From Pocillopora verrucosa (Eukaryota > Cnidaria > Anthozoa > Scleractinia > Pocilloporidae), in the NCBI RefSeq assembly GCF_036669915.1, contig NC_089312.1, forward strand, positions 24,593,601-24,657,600: 64,000 nt of DNA, written 5' to 3'. Position numbers and translations under genes: made by a program. The notes below the pieces were generated by a model. That model did no database searches and had not been told where the DNA came from. It worked only from the letters and a program-made list of their open reading frames with translations. Of this stretch, positions 11,741-24,341 are shown one piece after another. Positions within the stretch are counted from its first letter, which is position 1, and every line of letters starts with the position of its first letter.

Positions 11741-14678
11741 AATGGCTGTCGAAGCTCGAGCCCTTTTTGTCATGCATACGCGCAATGGAATAAATGTGAT
11801 GGAATATTTTTAAGCCTGGTGAATAAATGAGAATGATGTATTATTCAGTAAGTGACACAGGCGTACTCGGAAAAAAAAAAGAAATCCGAGTGCTCTCGGC
11901 CATCAGGAGTCGAAACTATCGACATCGTGTCAGGTTATGCCTAAGTGACACGATGAGACGGTACGGGTAGTCATCTCCAATAAACTCGTTGGCTTTAAAA
12001 ACACGCAATCTTGCTAAAATCAATTCTGGTTCAAGTCCGGAGAGTTTTTTAGGACTTCGTGCGATGTTTTATATCCTTGTTACACAGCGTGAGCAGTGTG
12101 ACGAAAGCTGAGTAAGGGTAGAAATTAGCCATTGGAAGTTACTTAGCAAGTGCGTTCGTCTGCGCCGCAAATCCCACCGACAATATTCAAGAACGAGCAA
12201 GACGTCGTTGTTATGTATGTCTATTAACTTCGCCAACAACATACTCTGGTTATATGGTTAAGTAGATTTGTTTATTTAGAGAACGATGCAATATTTGCTT
12301 TTCGTGGAAACAGTTACTTCCGATTGGTTTTCGACGGCACAAAACTTCTCATACTAAATAAAATCAATTCAATTGAGCTAGAATTACTATTAAGGTTTTC
12401 TCTTTTTTTTCAGCAAGTTAACTGGGAAACCTGGCACATCTTTGAGTAAGATATTTTAAAAAAATACGACTTATTTAAAATCAACGGATGTAAATATCTG
12501 TTTGTTACTGTACTAATTGTAGCTAAGTCGCTCGTGCGTGACGCAGATTAGGGAGCGAGCCTGTGAGATTTAATTTCAGCTCGTGGTAATTTTGGTGTTT
12601 CATAGTTTGTTTTACCTGTGTAGACAATATTTAACATTAATATATATTTTTAAAACGCTTCAAACCGCTAAAAAAGCAAAACCCTTATGTTTTATGTACA
12701 AACTTTGGCCGAGGAGTTAATTTATTCAATAGTGCTTTGTTATGTAGAGTTGTAGATTTCAAAGGCGCTCAATTGGAATTTTATCGAATTTTGATCGGCG
12801 TTCATGCAAAAGTGCTACTAGATCCTAAAGATTTAAAACCGTAGACCTAAAAATCAATGACTGAACTGTCTTTGGTTATAATATCAGAGGATTTGAAGAA
12901 CTACCGGTCAGCTTTTTTTCGTCGCTGAGTTTGGATTATTTTACACCTTCGCGTAAATGAGAAAAGTGTGTCTTCTTAATCGGGTCTCAGTTCGCTCACA
13001 AATAAGCAGAGCAGAGAAAAAATAATTCCCATGGTTTGACTAAGGAAGAATCAATGTATTCAATTATACTTAAGAAAGATTCACAGCTATGTAAACGTCT
13101 GTGTAGCGAGAAGCTGAAAAGTGTAAAATTTCGAGTTTCCGCCAGGTGAAATCCGAGCTTCCGGTAGGGTGACCGTTTTTTTCGTGGTTTTCTGCCGTTA
13201 TATGGAATATTTCAAAAAACTAACCTCATATCCTTCAGTTACTTACCTAGGCCTTCAAAGACAATGGAATTCCTTGTTATTGACATGTTTAACGTTACAA
13301 GAGCTCTATTTTACTTTTTTTCTGTTAACTATCCAATTTATAAATGTTAGCGTACTAGATTTATTTGGATAACGTCCAAGCATTGACCTACGTGGTCGGA
13401 CAACATTGACAAATAGAGGTAATTTGAGCCACGATTGCCTGCAAAAGAAAGGCAAAGGCGTTGTCTAAGTCACATTGAAATTTTGTTGAAAAGAAAAGAA
13501 AGAACACCTTTAGGCCCCAGTGCTGGCATAGAAGGCTTTGAAGGGACTTGCTTACTGGAAATAAAATGACTGTTTGAGACGGTAGCTAAACACCCGAGAA
13601 ATATCTAACCTTCCAAAAAACAAGTATGGCCGAAGGGCAGGCGATGAGCACGAATTGCAACAGCAAATTTGAAAAAAATTGCTAATTTTCTAACGACGGA
13701 CAAACCACTGGCTGAATGACAAAACCCTGGACAAAGAGGTAACTTCATGAGCCCTATCTATCTACAGTTGATGTCTCCCCACCCTCCCCCCCTCCACACG
13801 CAATCAAAAGGAAGAAGACTCTTTGAAAGTTATGGGTTTGAATACCTCTCAAACATCCCGAATGGACGTCTTTCTTCTTTCCAGTTGGAGTTTTCCGCTG
13901 ACCACTTGTGCTATGTAAAGAGATAAAAAGCACATTATTCATTCATGTAGTTTCTTCCTGAACAGATGGTAACTTTCTGGTTACGACATGGACAGGGTGG
14001 TATGGCGAAGTTGTTGGTATTTCTTTTTTATTTGGTTGAGGAGGGAAATAAGTGTTGAAAACGCACCGTCGGTTGTACGTGCTCCCCTTATCGTTACAAA
14101 TTCTTACGTCGACTGTGTGGTATTTAAAATTTAATGAATAACATTTTTTATCTTTTAGCGTTAAACCGATGAATTTGTATAAAGGAAATCACCGATGGCT
14201 GATATATAAATTAATTGAGAATTAATTCCTTTACCCGCTTATTTTAGAAAATAAATTATTCTTTTTTTATGAAATTGCAATGGTGGCTTCAAATCATTGA
14301 AGTGATTTTCGCGTTCAAATAAGTCAAGGAAAACATCTTTGGTTTTTTCAGGAAGCTCCATTAAGTGACCGAAAATACGATCCATAGGATTTGGGAGAAT
14401 TCTACTAAAGCGTGTAGAAAGCGCCACAATAGAAGAGGGGACCAAAAAGGCTGCTGTAACGTTAAAGCTTGTTGTACGTTAGACAACAATGAACAGGAAT
14501 ATTTTTCCATGCTTACAGAGAAGTCAATAGAGATCAAAACTGGCCAAAGAATATACCATTGTCGCGAATTGAAGTCTCAAATCTTTATAAAAAAGGAGAA
14601 ATACAAGGCTCTTGATTAATGAAATCCTTTTTTTAGATGGAGATGATTGGCATGATCGTTTTGGTAATATAAACTAAC
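11741..14678. other. Intergenic or intronic, left arm
   Basis: The 326-bp right-arm segment is missing here at about 11774, and the MITE-like element at about 13262. A short stem-loop (TCGTGTCA..TGACACGA) is at about 11926-11955. An 84-codon plus-strand frame ending at 14619 is described separately. No other gene is supported. Confidence 0.6.
14365..14619 (+). CDS. Uncharacterised basic Cys-containing frame, left copy
   Basis: The frame is open after an upstream in-frame stop and begins with GTG rather than ATG, so if real it is a terminal exon. It contains a dibasic stretch (RKRH..RR) followed by two Cys pairs (GCC..ACC) and a Lys-rich end. The right copy (33628-33882) differs by one residue only. 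I find no family, and no upstream exon could be matched. Chance is a fair alternative. Confidence 0.25.
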   Translation: MTENTIHRIWENSTKACRKRHNRRGDQKGCCNVKACCTLDNNEQEYFSMLTEKSIEIKTGQRIYHCRELKSQIFIKKEKYKALD

Positions 14679-14853
14679 CTTGAGGAAGATCCATCAAAAA
14701 TTTTGAAAAGGGGACATTTCTCCTCTGCTCCAGATGAACCACACAAATCTCCGATTCCTGCACTGGCTTGTGCACTGGATTCTTCTTCGCTTTCCCTAAA
14801 CAAGGAAAGCAACACAGGGGGAATCCAAAGATCGACCTTAAAACGGCTGCCAT
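14679..14853 (-). CDS. Possible first coding exon of an unrecognised gene, left copy
   Basis: Mirror of the exon at 33392-33567. An ATG at 14853 is followed by a short Cys-rich N-terminus, and a donor-like GTTAGT follows the last base. The left copy has lost one base near 14776, so its frame is broken relative to the right copy. Confidence 0.35.
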
Positions 14854-15192
14854 TCTTCGGCTTTCCTCAAACGAAACAGCAGTTGAACCCTGATTGAATT
14901 TATAGGAGGAACTTTTGTTGGTTTTGGGGTGATTCAGTTTGACCGCAACTCGTAATGTGTATCTCTCTCTGATTTCCTGCGAGGAAGACCCTGTCTTAGC
15001 TCATTACGCGAAATGTAAAGAATCAAAAGAACTAATTATCTTCGGTGTTTAAATCGATCGAGTGCTGTTGAAAGAAGCAATTTGTTCAGTTGCAAAACAA
15101 ATTTGCAGACAGCTGTGCGCAAGTGGTTGAAAGTGGATAACTGTGGGTTCACAGAGATTTAGATTGATGTAAAAAAAAAACTTGTCAGTGAT

Positions 15193-15487
15193 AATGAGTC
15201 CTCGTGGAAACAAAGATTTATATGGCTGATTTGCAAACTTTGCAAATCAGGCACAGAAATCTTTGTTTCCATGAGGACTCATTAAAGTAACATTTGCTTG
15301 AAGCAAAATGTTACTATTCAGGTGTTTCATCAATTTTTGTAACAAGGTACAACAGTCATTTTTACTTTGCTATTGAAGAAAGACCTGAAAAATCTATACA
15401 AAACAAAACAAAAGTGTCCAAAACTTATGTCAACTCCAGCAGCCTTGAAGATTCAGTTTTACAAGGGCCTTGTAAAACTGAATCTTC
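15193..15487. repeat. Three successive long hairpins, left copy
   Basis: Hairpin 1 (15193-15283) has arms of about 45 bases, starting AATGAGTCCTCGTGG and ending GGACTCATT. Hairpin 2 (15286-15315) has AGTAACATT arms. Hairpin 3 (15447-15487) is a nearly perfect 20+1+20 palindrome starting GAAGATTCAG. All three are conserved in the right arm. They look like short inverted-repeat elements placed side by side; hairpin RNA from them is conceivable. Confidence 0.85.
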
Positions 15488-15621
15488 CGGATAAGTTCAC
15501 CGAAATTAAAAATCCCCCGCATGAAACCAAATGGATATTAAGAGCCGACACGACCTAAACACGTGCAATTGCTATAAAATTAAAATCAACCATAACTCTA
15601 TTTATCAAGCTTTATTTCATC

Positions 15622-16374
15622 ATGCTGGGTAGGATTCTGTCACGAGCAGGTATGATCATTTTTAATCTTAAATGATGAAAGTCTTTAAACAGTTGAAATT
15701 AATTGGTCACTTTTTTCTTTTTCAGTTCCACCCCGTGATGTAATTAGATGATAAGAAAATTGAATAATTTTTTGATCAAGGTTGCGTTCACTTATGCACT
15801 TTTAACTGCAATTTCAAACTGCCATATATATAGGACTCAAGATATTTCAGTTTCAAAAGATTACCACTGATAAAATGCCTTGTTCCACTCTCAAAGCAGG
15901 AGAAGAAATGAATATTATAATGTCTGAAATGAAAAGAAAGAGAAAAAAAACGGAAAGAGGGTGGAAGATGAACCTAGAAATCGTTTTGTAAATAATTTAT
16001 TACCTAGATTATACAGATAGTTTTCGTCATAAAAGTAGACTTTGAGGTTTTACCGGCGTAAATTTAAGTAACTCGCATAGGTAATGCGTTTCTCCGGCCT
16101 CATACACAACTGAGCACCGTCGTTTTTTTTATTTATTTTTTTTTTTGCAGTGAAATGTATGTTCAGTGACCTCAGAAATCATCAGAGAGCAGTTACGTGC
16201 GGTTCCTCAGTTGCTGAATTATTTCACGTTCTTCATTCCTGTAAACGAAATTGCGAAGTTATAAAATTAGCAGAAAGACTTGAAGCGCTAGAACCTAGGA
16301 TTTATCGACCCGAAGTATTCACTAAATCTATTCTTTGTGCTTGTGTAATATTAATGGGGGTAGTTCAACACTGA
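15622..16374 (+). CDS. Uncharacterised 83-residue protein, left copy
   Basis: Two exons, 15622-15649 and 16151-16374, join in phase (G|TG). The first gives only nine residues (MLGRILSRA); the second supplies the rest up to a TGA. The N-terminus is basic and hydrophobic like a mitochondrial targeting or membrane-contacting helix. The middle holds four Cys (two in CGSS..HSC, two in CKRNC) and a charged helix (KLAERLEALE). The C-terminal residues are hydrophobic (SILCACVILMGVV). The reading frame is identical in the right arm although neighbouring genes are frameshifted, but it is also short. I do not recognise a family. The intron could instead be retained, or part of a larger gene missed here. 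Confidence 0.55.
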
Positions 16375-16705
16375 ATAAAACCTCTCCTCAAATTTGTACT
16401 CTTCACAACAACATTTTAAGACTCAGGAACAATCAACTGCCCCAAGGCCCTGAGGACATAGCTACGTAAGCACCTCGGTCAGTTGAAAAGGATATTCCTG
16501 TCCTTTAAATCACGAGACCTGTTGTTGCAGCCCTTTCGCTGAAGCATGCCGCAAAAGAGGTCAAGGTAAATAAAAATATTTTCGTTCAATCTTTTTGCTG
16601 GCCCAGAAGATATTTAACGAAACGATACTCTTTAGTTAACATCATAGCTTGATATGTATTGGAAAGTATCTTAATAAAAAAAACATTTACATATTGAGGC
16701 TTTCT

Positions 16706-16813
16706 CAAAGAGGATGCCATCCTCGCGAAACTGAAATTTTGACGGTTCTCACCGTCAGCTACCTTTTTTTCCCAACGAAAAAAAGATTATTGCACGAAAA
16801 CTACATCAGTAGT
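16706..16813. repeat. Cluster of four mini-hairpins upstream of MICAL, left copy
   Basis: Within about 105 bases lie GAGGATG-C-CATCCTC (16710-16724), GACGGT-TCTC-ACCGTC (16741-16756), a T7/A7 stem (16763-16785) and ACTAC-ATCA-GTAGT (16800-16813). The set is kept in the right arm at 31430-31540. Confidence 0.7.
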
Positions 16814-17433
16814 TTCAAAATGGTTAGGTTATTCACATGCTACTGGAAATGACGTACGTCGTGGATGCTGATTTCGATGTGATGATCACAAGCTTGAGTG
16901 ATTTTAAAAGGTCGAGGCTAACAGAGAGATGAAATAGTTTTCACTTAACAGCATTTGATTTATAGTTTTCTTCTTCAAATAAGGGATTAACCCTTAACCT
17001 TAGGAATTATAAAAGCAAATGACGAATTCAAGTCACTTCATTGCCTCATTGCCAAATAATTCTGATGTGACAAGCCCGTGACTTCCGGTTTTTGAAGTAC
17101 AAAAGAGAGAGCAAAGAAGTACAATGTAAATAGAGTAGGAAGTCTCTTGGGAGGACACCGCTGACAAACTTCCCTACCTTTAAAATTTTGTTTATTACAT
17201 AAACGTCTTGTTTGACATGGAAATTATGCTCATGTTTCGCTTGAATTTTGTATCTTTGGCTTAAAACTAAGAAGAAATGATTCAAGTTAGAATCTTACTT
17301 GGAAAGGCTCCCGTCGAAACTATCGCTCAAAAGGTAAAAGGTGAATAATTCGAGTTATTTGGAGCATTGACAAGTATCAGCTATTGAGCGAACCACTCCT
17401 CCGAGCTCACGAGAGTCAAGTATTTGATGCGCT

Positions 17434-20400
17434 ATGGAAAAAGAAGATGGTCATTCAAAGAAGAGATCTGCACTCTGACGCCGGGTGAACTATTCGATGC
17501 CTTTCTTCAAACTACCGATCTCCAGGAGACGCTAGACGTTTTCCGAAAACTTTGTCAAAGCGTCGACGTGAACCCCCGAATCACAAGACGCTATATGCTT
17601 CCCTCAAGTCTAAATTAACTTCTTGGAAGTGCAAGTCTCTATGGACGAAACTAGACAAACGAGCGGAACACAAGGACTACAGAAACAAGCCGTGTGTCAA
17701 AAATAAAGTGCTCATCATCGGTGCAGGGCCATGTGGATTGAGATCGGCAATTGAAGCCGCTTTGCTCGGTGCTTACGTCGTTGTCATCGAAAAACGAGAT
17801 CGTTTTTTTCTCGCAACAATGTCCTTCATCTGTGGCCATTCTTAATTGTGGACTTGAAAAATTTAGGAGCTAAGAAATTTTTCGGACAGTTCTGTGCTGG
17901 AGCCATCGATCACATAAGTAAGTAGTTTTCCTTATTCCCTTGAATGTTTGTTACTTCCGGAATCTTAGACGTACTTACCAAATATCAGAGTACATTTTTG
18001 CGTGAGAAATTATGGATCGTTTCAGTATATTATACAAAACAGTTCAGCAATTATTGCCGAAAAAATCGATCGAATCTAACCAAACTGACTCTTAACTATC
18101 CGGCAATGATCGCCATTTGGTTTTTAATGCTCAATTTAAGTCATAATTCGTGTGATTTCTATCATGCATCGCATGAGGTTCAGTACATTACATAACTTCT
18201 CCTGTTCTCCTCAGTGTGACATGACAAGAGTTGAGATGTATATTCTCTGTAGTGAAACAAAATATGACTTCTACAATAACCATTAGTGATCATAAAGGAT
18301 TCAAACCTTAAACACAGTTGTTTTTCACTCTTAAACATTTTTCTTTGAAGACAACACGACGCTGAATTATTTTTTTCTTCGAATTAACCCAAAGCGAGGC
18401 AATTAACCTCATAGAGCGCCGTTCCGTCTCAAAATAAATTCTTTAGGAAATAGCTCTGTATTTCCTTCTGTTTTCTGAGTATCTCTCAAGTGACCGTTAT
18501 AGGAAGTTCACGATGAATTATCCGTTTGTGTATTGTCAGAATTAATTTCACAAATTAGAGACTGCAGGTGGCTTTTTGCGAATCGGTGTAATAGTTGCAA
18601 CAAACCATTCAGCGCACAAAAATAGGAACGAGGAAATGAATATCTTTCAGTTCTTCCTCATCAAAATGCAGTTATTTGGCTAAGGATGACTTAGCCTGAT
18701 CCTAAAAACCGTGCATGGAACAAAAATGCTGTCCCACTGGTATTTAAACAATTTGAAATTAACTACACCTCTTTTCCTGCAGTGATGAATAATAATGCCT
18801 TTTGTCGAATTCAGATTTGTAGGTTAAAAATCTATTTTTAGTATGCTTTTTGAACAAATTTAGAACCTTTTTTGGATAAGGATAGCTCTTTATTGTTAAA
18901 TTTTAGTAATGCAAGAATCATTTAAAGGGAAAATAACTGGTCTATCATCATTCCTTTTATCAGAAGGCAAAGTGCCATACTTTTGAATCATTTTAGTTGG
19001 TGATCAAGTGCTCTCCACTTGAGAAGTAAATTCATATTATTTACCCAAAGTTCACTATTGAAACATTTTGAGTATCTCCTGGCTAAACAAGATCTTATCT
19101 GTGCTTGTTAAGCAGGTTGAAATACTCTGAATACAGAGACATGTATAAAAAACATAATTAAGTAATTTTAATATCATGTGCCAATGAGTGGAACTTCTTA
19201 TTTCAGGTATTCGTAGACTTCAAGTTATTCTACTTAAGGTGTCCCTCTTGCTTGGAGTACAAGTTTATGCCAAATGCGGATTCCTTAATCTAGTGGAGCC
19301 AACAGATGGTAAGTACAGTTGTTTTTCTTGTTTTTGACTTTGTGGCCCCCATTGTGTTTGACCTCTGCCATGTTTGTAAATCAAACTTTTTTCTCAAGTA
19401 AGAACCCCTCTCCCTCTTCCTTGATTGTTTTTATAGAGTGTTGATCCTGTTGGCCAAACTAAGTAGTGTGAATTTACTAATTATTAGGTTTACATTTAAA
19501 ACATTGAGAAAAGTTATTTTGTCTTAATGCTAACTGTCTGTGGAGATCATTTTGTCATTTACATCTCTATAATGCTTGATATGGGTTTTTTAATTTCAGC
19601 TCATGGCTGGAGAGGAAACTTTGACTCACCCTCTCATTACCTCAATAAATTTGATTTTGACATTGTGGTGGCTGCAGATGGCAGGCGTGCTGCATTGAAA
19701 GGTTTTAAAGGAAAGGAATTTCGTGGCAAGCTGGCCATTGGTATCACTGTGAACTTTGTGAACAAAAATTCAAAGGAAGAGGCCAGAGTGGAGGAGATAA
19801 GTGGGGTTGCTTTCATTTTCAATCAACAGTTTTTCCAAGACTTGAAAGATAGCACTGGTATTGACCTTGAGAACATTGTGTACTACAAAGATGAGACGCA
19901 TTACTTTGTGATGTGTGCAAAGAAGAACAGTTTACTTCAGAAAGGGGTGCTCAAAAAGGTGAGTTTAGACTAGGCATCAGAATTTAGAAAAATAAAGTTA
20001 CCTTTAGAAGAGTATTTTCAGAGGTTTAGCCATTTAATAGTTGTCTCCCCTCAATTGCTCAATTGAGCATCCTTGAGCCAACACAACCCTTTGTCTTTCC
20101 CTTCATGACTTGTTTGTGGTGTTCACTAAGAACCAGGAAACAATAAATAGTGTATTATCAGCTCTAACTTATTGCAAAGCATCATGGGTTTGTGTGGTGT
20201 ATAACACAGGAAGTTCTGCTCTCAAACTTGTCAGTCTTGTATTCATGTAACACATGTCCCAGGGGACTTTTTGGTTACATGTATTGTTGGTAAATAAATC
20301 TCTGTTGAGTTTCTTTACATCTCATTCATATTTTGAACATGAAATGACACCATACACAACAGTCTGATTATTTTAACTAGGTTTAGCCACTGTTTAAATT

Positions 20401-23400
20401 CAATTCAGAGGAACCTTTCAGATCAATATTAGTATCTGGGCAACTTCCCACCTACCCCTCCCCTAACCCAAAATTAACCCTGACTTGTTATCAATAGACT
20501 GTTGTTGGGTTAGGGGAGGGGTAGGTGGGCATTTGCTCAGATACTGATATTGATCCAACCTTTCATTATGACAATTATTTTAATTTGTTAACAGTGTCAA
20601 TAAAGGGCCAAAAGATAACAATGGAAAGACATTTATTTAATTAAATCAAGCCCCTTAAAAAGAAAACCTGAGGTGCACTGCTAGCATAAAACCATAGTGT
20701 GGGTTAGACCTTATGTAAATAATTGTGGTCTCAACTCAGTGTTTAGCCCATAGCACTGACTGTTTTTGTTGTATGACCTTGCAAAGCTGGTCTTCTTGCT
20801 TAGAATACACTTCACTTTACACCAGAATTTATTGTAACTATCAGCATCCTGTAAATAACTTATTCATATAATAATACAACTGTATAAAACTGAATAGAAT
20901 TGCCCAAATTTACTAGTGGAATGAAACTGACCAATCCTTATTGACAAACTGCTTATCAAGATGCAGTTTTCTGATAATGTACATGTTTTGTATAGAATAA
21001 ATTAAACTAATTAGTTTGAAGCTGCTAAGTATAATCTATGTTTTATAAACATGATCTCTCTGAGAAAATGTTGACAGCAATGTCTTGTGAACGCAGGATA
21101 TAACATGATCTTTAATATTTGAAATAAATTTATAACATAGCTAGTAAATTTGTCTAATCAAATTCAATTGTGTGAGCATGCTTCATATTCCCATTGTGCA
21201 CGCTCATGACGTCAGCAAACAAATCCCTTAAGATAAAACATTTTCTCTGCAATTTTTTACTTTGGAATTTTACTATTAAAAAACTGGTTAAGACTTTGGT
21301 GGCAATTTTTTGGTGGCAAATTTAAGCTAAACATGGAAAGTTGTGAGCCAGCTGATGAGGAAGAACTGCTGTTTACAGCCTAGCAAAATGTTTTCCTGAA
21401 ACAAAATTATCAATGGGCTGAAGCGTAGCAGAGGGAATATAACCCTTTTACAACATGTAAACCATCAGGTTGTAAATGCTATAAAACAATTGGTTCATTC
21501 GTCAGCGTGCGTTCATTGAGATATGAAGCACTTGGGGACTTTGGAGAGCACTCAAGAAGCTACACACCTTCTTTGTGACACACTTAATTGCTGCAAGAAC
21601 TTGAAATATAATTCTTTACCTTCATTCACAGGATTTCCAAGATGCATATGATCTTCTTCAAACAAGCAACGTGAACCATGATAAGCTTCTGGCATATGCA
21701 AGAGAAGCTGCAAACTTTTCCACAAGCTACCAGCTACCTCAACTAGACTTTGCAAAGAATCACTACTTCAAGGAAGATGTAGCAATGTTTGATTTCACTT
21801 CTTTGTATCACTCTGAACATGCTGCCAAGATTTATGAAAGGAGGGGAAAACGTCTTCTAGCATTAGTTTGTTGGAGACAGCTTATTAGAGGTAGGATGAA
21901 ATGACATCATCCTATATTAGCCCCAAAATAATTTCTCTTTTAATCTAGGGGTAAAGCATGGGTCAGGAAGGATTCATATCAATGGCATAGAGGGAAAAGG
22001 AGAAAATAAAAAAGGCACAGAAGCCTCTGACCTGCCCCTGATTACAATTTTTTCTTAATTTTTTTTTCAAACTTTGCCAACATTTCTTTCAAATTTTGCT
22101 GATATACAGCTTCTCCTTTGGCTTAAATAAAGTTGAACAAGTATTTCATAGACTAGCAAGGATATTTGGGAGTATAGTCAAAAATTTTCACGTTTGTTTA
22201 ACGTTGGTTTTAAAATTCCTATGTTGTGTTTTGGTTTCTTTCTCCATAAGCTAAAAATATTTTTCACACTTTGGAAGTCCAGAAGTTGCAAATGAGGTTT
22301 GGGTATTGTTATTATGAATTTCCGGTTAATAATTGTGTCATGTCTCTGTTTGCACCATTTTGGCCAACTGGCTCAGGTTGTGCAAGAGGTTTCTTGGGAT
22401 GTTTTGATGCTGCCTGGACAATGAGAGGTTGGGGACTGGGAAGGGAACCCATTGACCTGCTCACAGAAAGAGACAGTATATTCCGGCTTCTTGCTCAGAC
22501 AACTCCAGAGAACATCTCCAAGAATTTTGAGGAGTACAGTATTAATCCAGCCACTCGGTACCCAAACTTGAACAAGTCATGTGTCTCACAGAACAGAGTG
22601 AAACATTTGTTTGATAACAAAAAAGGACCAATTGACCAGATGGATGGATCTGAAGCAGAACCCATGGACACAAGTAAAGACCTTGGCGCTATTGAGGGAG
22701 GAGGTGAGAAAAGTCTTGGGAGGGTGGTTCTGGAGGGAAAGGTTATGAATTAATATTATGGGAGTAATTGTTGCAATTCCTTTTTAAGAATCCCTGAAAA
22801 GATACTGGAATGTCAGTTTATAGACATGACTTGCTCCTAAAGGTAACACCCTGTTTAAGCAACAAACAATTAATTCCCACACTGTTTTTTTAAAGATTAC
22901 ATCCCGTGAGTACCAAGATAGGGTTTAGTGACAGTCATAAAAATACTAATGTCAATGTTTAGTTAAGGAGACATAGAAACAGTCAAGATCAATCATAATT
23001 CATTCTGAGATGACATAGTCTTCTTTTTTATGAGCTAGAGGACTGGGGCTTTTCAGAAGGTTGCACAGGGTATGCTTTAATAGCAGTATCAGTTCCAGGA
23101 GCCCACCCACTGCTGTCTTCCAGGTTTTCTTTTCTTTCTGGAAAGACGCAACTACCTGACTAGCGGTGATATCAGGAATTTTACTGGATGACCATTTTTA
23201 GTTGTATTTAGTGATACGGTTTGACATGACTTGCCCCCACTTGCTTACAAAAGATATTTACTTAGTTAAAGTAGGGTATTTGAATATATTTGACTGTGAA
23301 CAAATAGCACAAAAATATGTGAAAATGGAATTACTGTCAGTAGCATAGGATTAAACTTACATTTTTGCCATAAATTTCAGTTCGTTCTTCATCCTGTTTC

Positions 23401-23543
23401 AGTAAATGCAAGAATGTTGCTCAGATGTGTGTCAAGAGCAAACCAAGAAGTATAGGAATGTGAAGATCAATGACATGTCAAACATCATGGAGAAATGGCC
23501 TTGCTTTCTGTGCCATTATTCATCGCTACAGACCTGATCTTAT
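17434..23543 (+). pseudogene. MICAL: MICAL monooxygenase, left-arm copy, truncated and frameshifted
   Basis: Coding exons are 17434-17917, 19207-19308, 19600-19958, 21632-21890, 22355-22703 and 23403-23543. They match the flavin monooxygenase domain of MICAL proteins, which oxidise actin methionines, and the start of the calponin-homology (CH) domain. The FAD motif GAGPCG and the MICAL motifs [19 protein letters not shown] and FDFTSLY are readable. Small indels break the frame near 17453, 17580, 17807, 21867, 23427 and 23485, and a lost G near 22354 destroys the exon 5 splice acceptor. The rest of the CH domain is absent, because the arm ends in intron 6. A normal MICAL continues with LIM and coiled-coil domains. 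Confidence 0.9.
20421..20556. repeat. Fold-back repeat (GGATCAATATCAGTATCTG ends), left copy
   Basis: A 136-bp element whose halves, each about 49 bases long, are inverted copies containing CCCACCTACCCCTCCCCTAACCC. It lies in MICAL intron 3. The same family is at 27673-27808 and 53455-53586. It is a MITE-like element that I recognise as common in coral DNA. Confidence 0.88.
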
Positions 23544-23888
23544 GTAGGAGGGCTATTACTCATGGACTATTGTGTTTAGACATACTAACCTTAGCATATG
23601 TACTAGTTAGAGTGCATGTTGACTGCATTCTGTGCAACAACAGCATCCAGTTGTTTTGTATCTATGGTCATTTCATACTCAGTTTTTACATACTTAAAGT
23701 CAGTTGATTTGTACCCAGTTTCATTGGTTTATACCCAAACTGCTGGAATCATATTTGCTAGGTATAAAATGACTGCAGGTATCTACCTTAAGTTTCGATA
23801 GGAAACTCAAAGTGCATACCCATGAAAATACAAATTTATTAAATGCATCCAAACTGACTGGTGGTATAAAAAGTGAGTGATAAAGTTG

Positions 23889-24341
23889 GAGTGTCAGGAA
23901 CTTCCTTCATGGCCATTTCACTGGCAGAAATTTGAGGGGGAATTCCAAGATGTTCCTCAGCAACATCAAATGCCTGAAAGAGGAAGAAATATAGACCAAA
24001 TGAATTTTTCATCTTCAAGAACAAGGTAACACAGTAGGAGACACATATTGTTCTTGACAAATTCTCTCACCAGCTGGGTGTTTTTCAAACGATCCTTAGG
24101 TGACAAGGAAGAGTAATCACTGCAATGAAACACATTTGTAACACAATCATTATAATTTGCACATTGATCTTAAGAGCCTCACTACCAGCTTGGATGTCTT
24201 CTTCAAAGACCTACTGCAAAAGTACATAGAATGGTTCTCCAGGGAAGAGAAACAATTACAGCATGTACGATTATACTTCCCTGTGTGATTGACCACTTTC
24301 TCAAAAAAAAAAAAAAAGGAGATGTTAAGTAAAAACAAGAG
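23889..24341. other. Asymmetric spacer (loop) of the inverted repeat
   Basis: This 453-bp single-copy segment lies between the arms. Read on the minus strand it simply continues MICAL intron 6 of the right arm and contains coding exon 7 (24119-24071), intron 7 and the first 85 bases of exon 8 (from 23973). The left arm then starts as the reverse complement of sequence at 24342, which lies inside intron 6. This geometry is what a fold-back template switch, or a misjoin imitating one, produces. Confidence 0.93.

Larger units (their letters stand above)
1..23888. repeat. Left arm of a giant inverted repeat
   Basis: The whole stretch reappears as its reverse complement at 24342-48626. Mirror positions add up to about 48673 near the outer end and about 48231 near the centre; the shift is explained mainly by two extra segments in the right arm (34989-35126 and 36572-36897). 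Identity is about 99% by eye, with one-base indels mostly in homopolymers and some clear substitutions. The first base of the window already lies in the repeat (it pairs with about 48626), so the arm may continue outside the window. Confidence 0.97.

Noticed and set aside
14410-14480. Insulin-like A chain in the frame with GCC..ACC
   Set aside because: Spacing is CC-x4-CC and lacks the single Cys eight residues later that insulin A chains need; no B chain was found.
23495-23801. Small hydrophobic frames near the fold point, mirrored at 24430-24615
   Set aside because: They cover the end of MICAL exon 6 and intron 6 in wrong frames.
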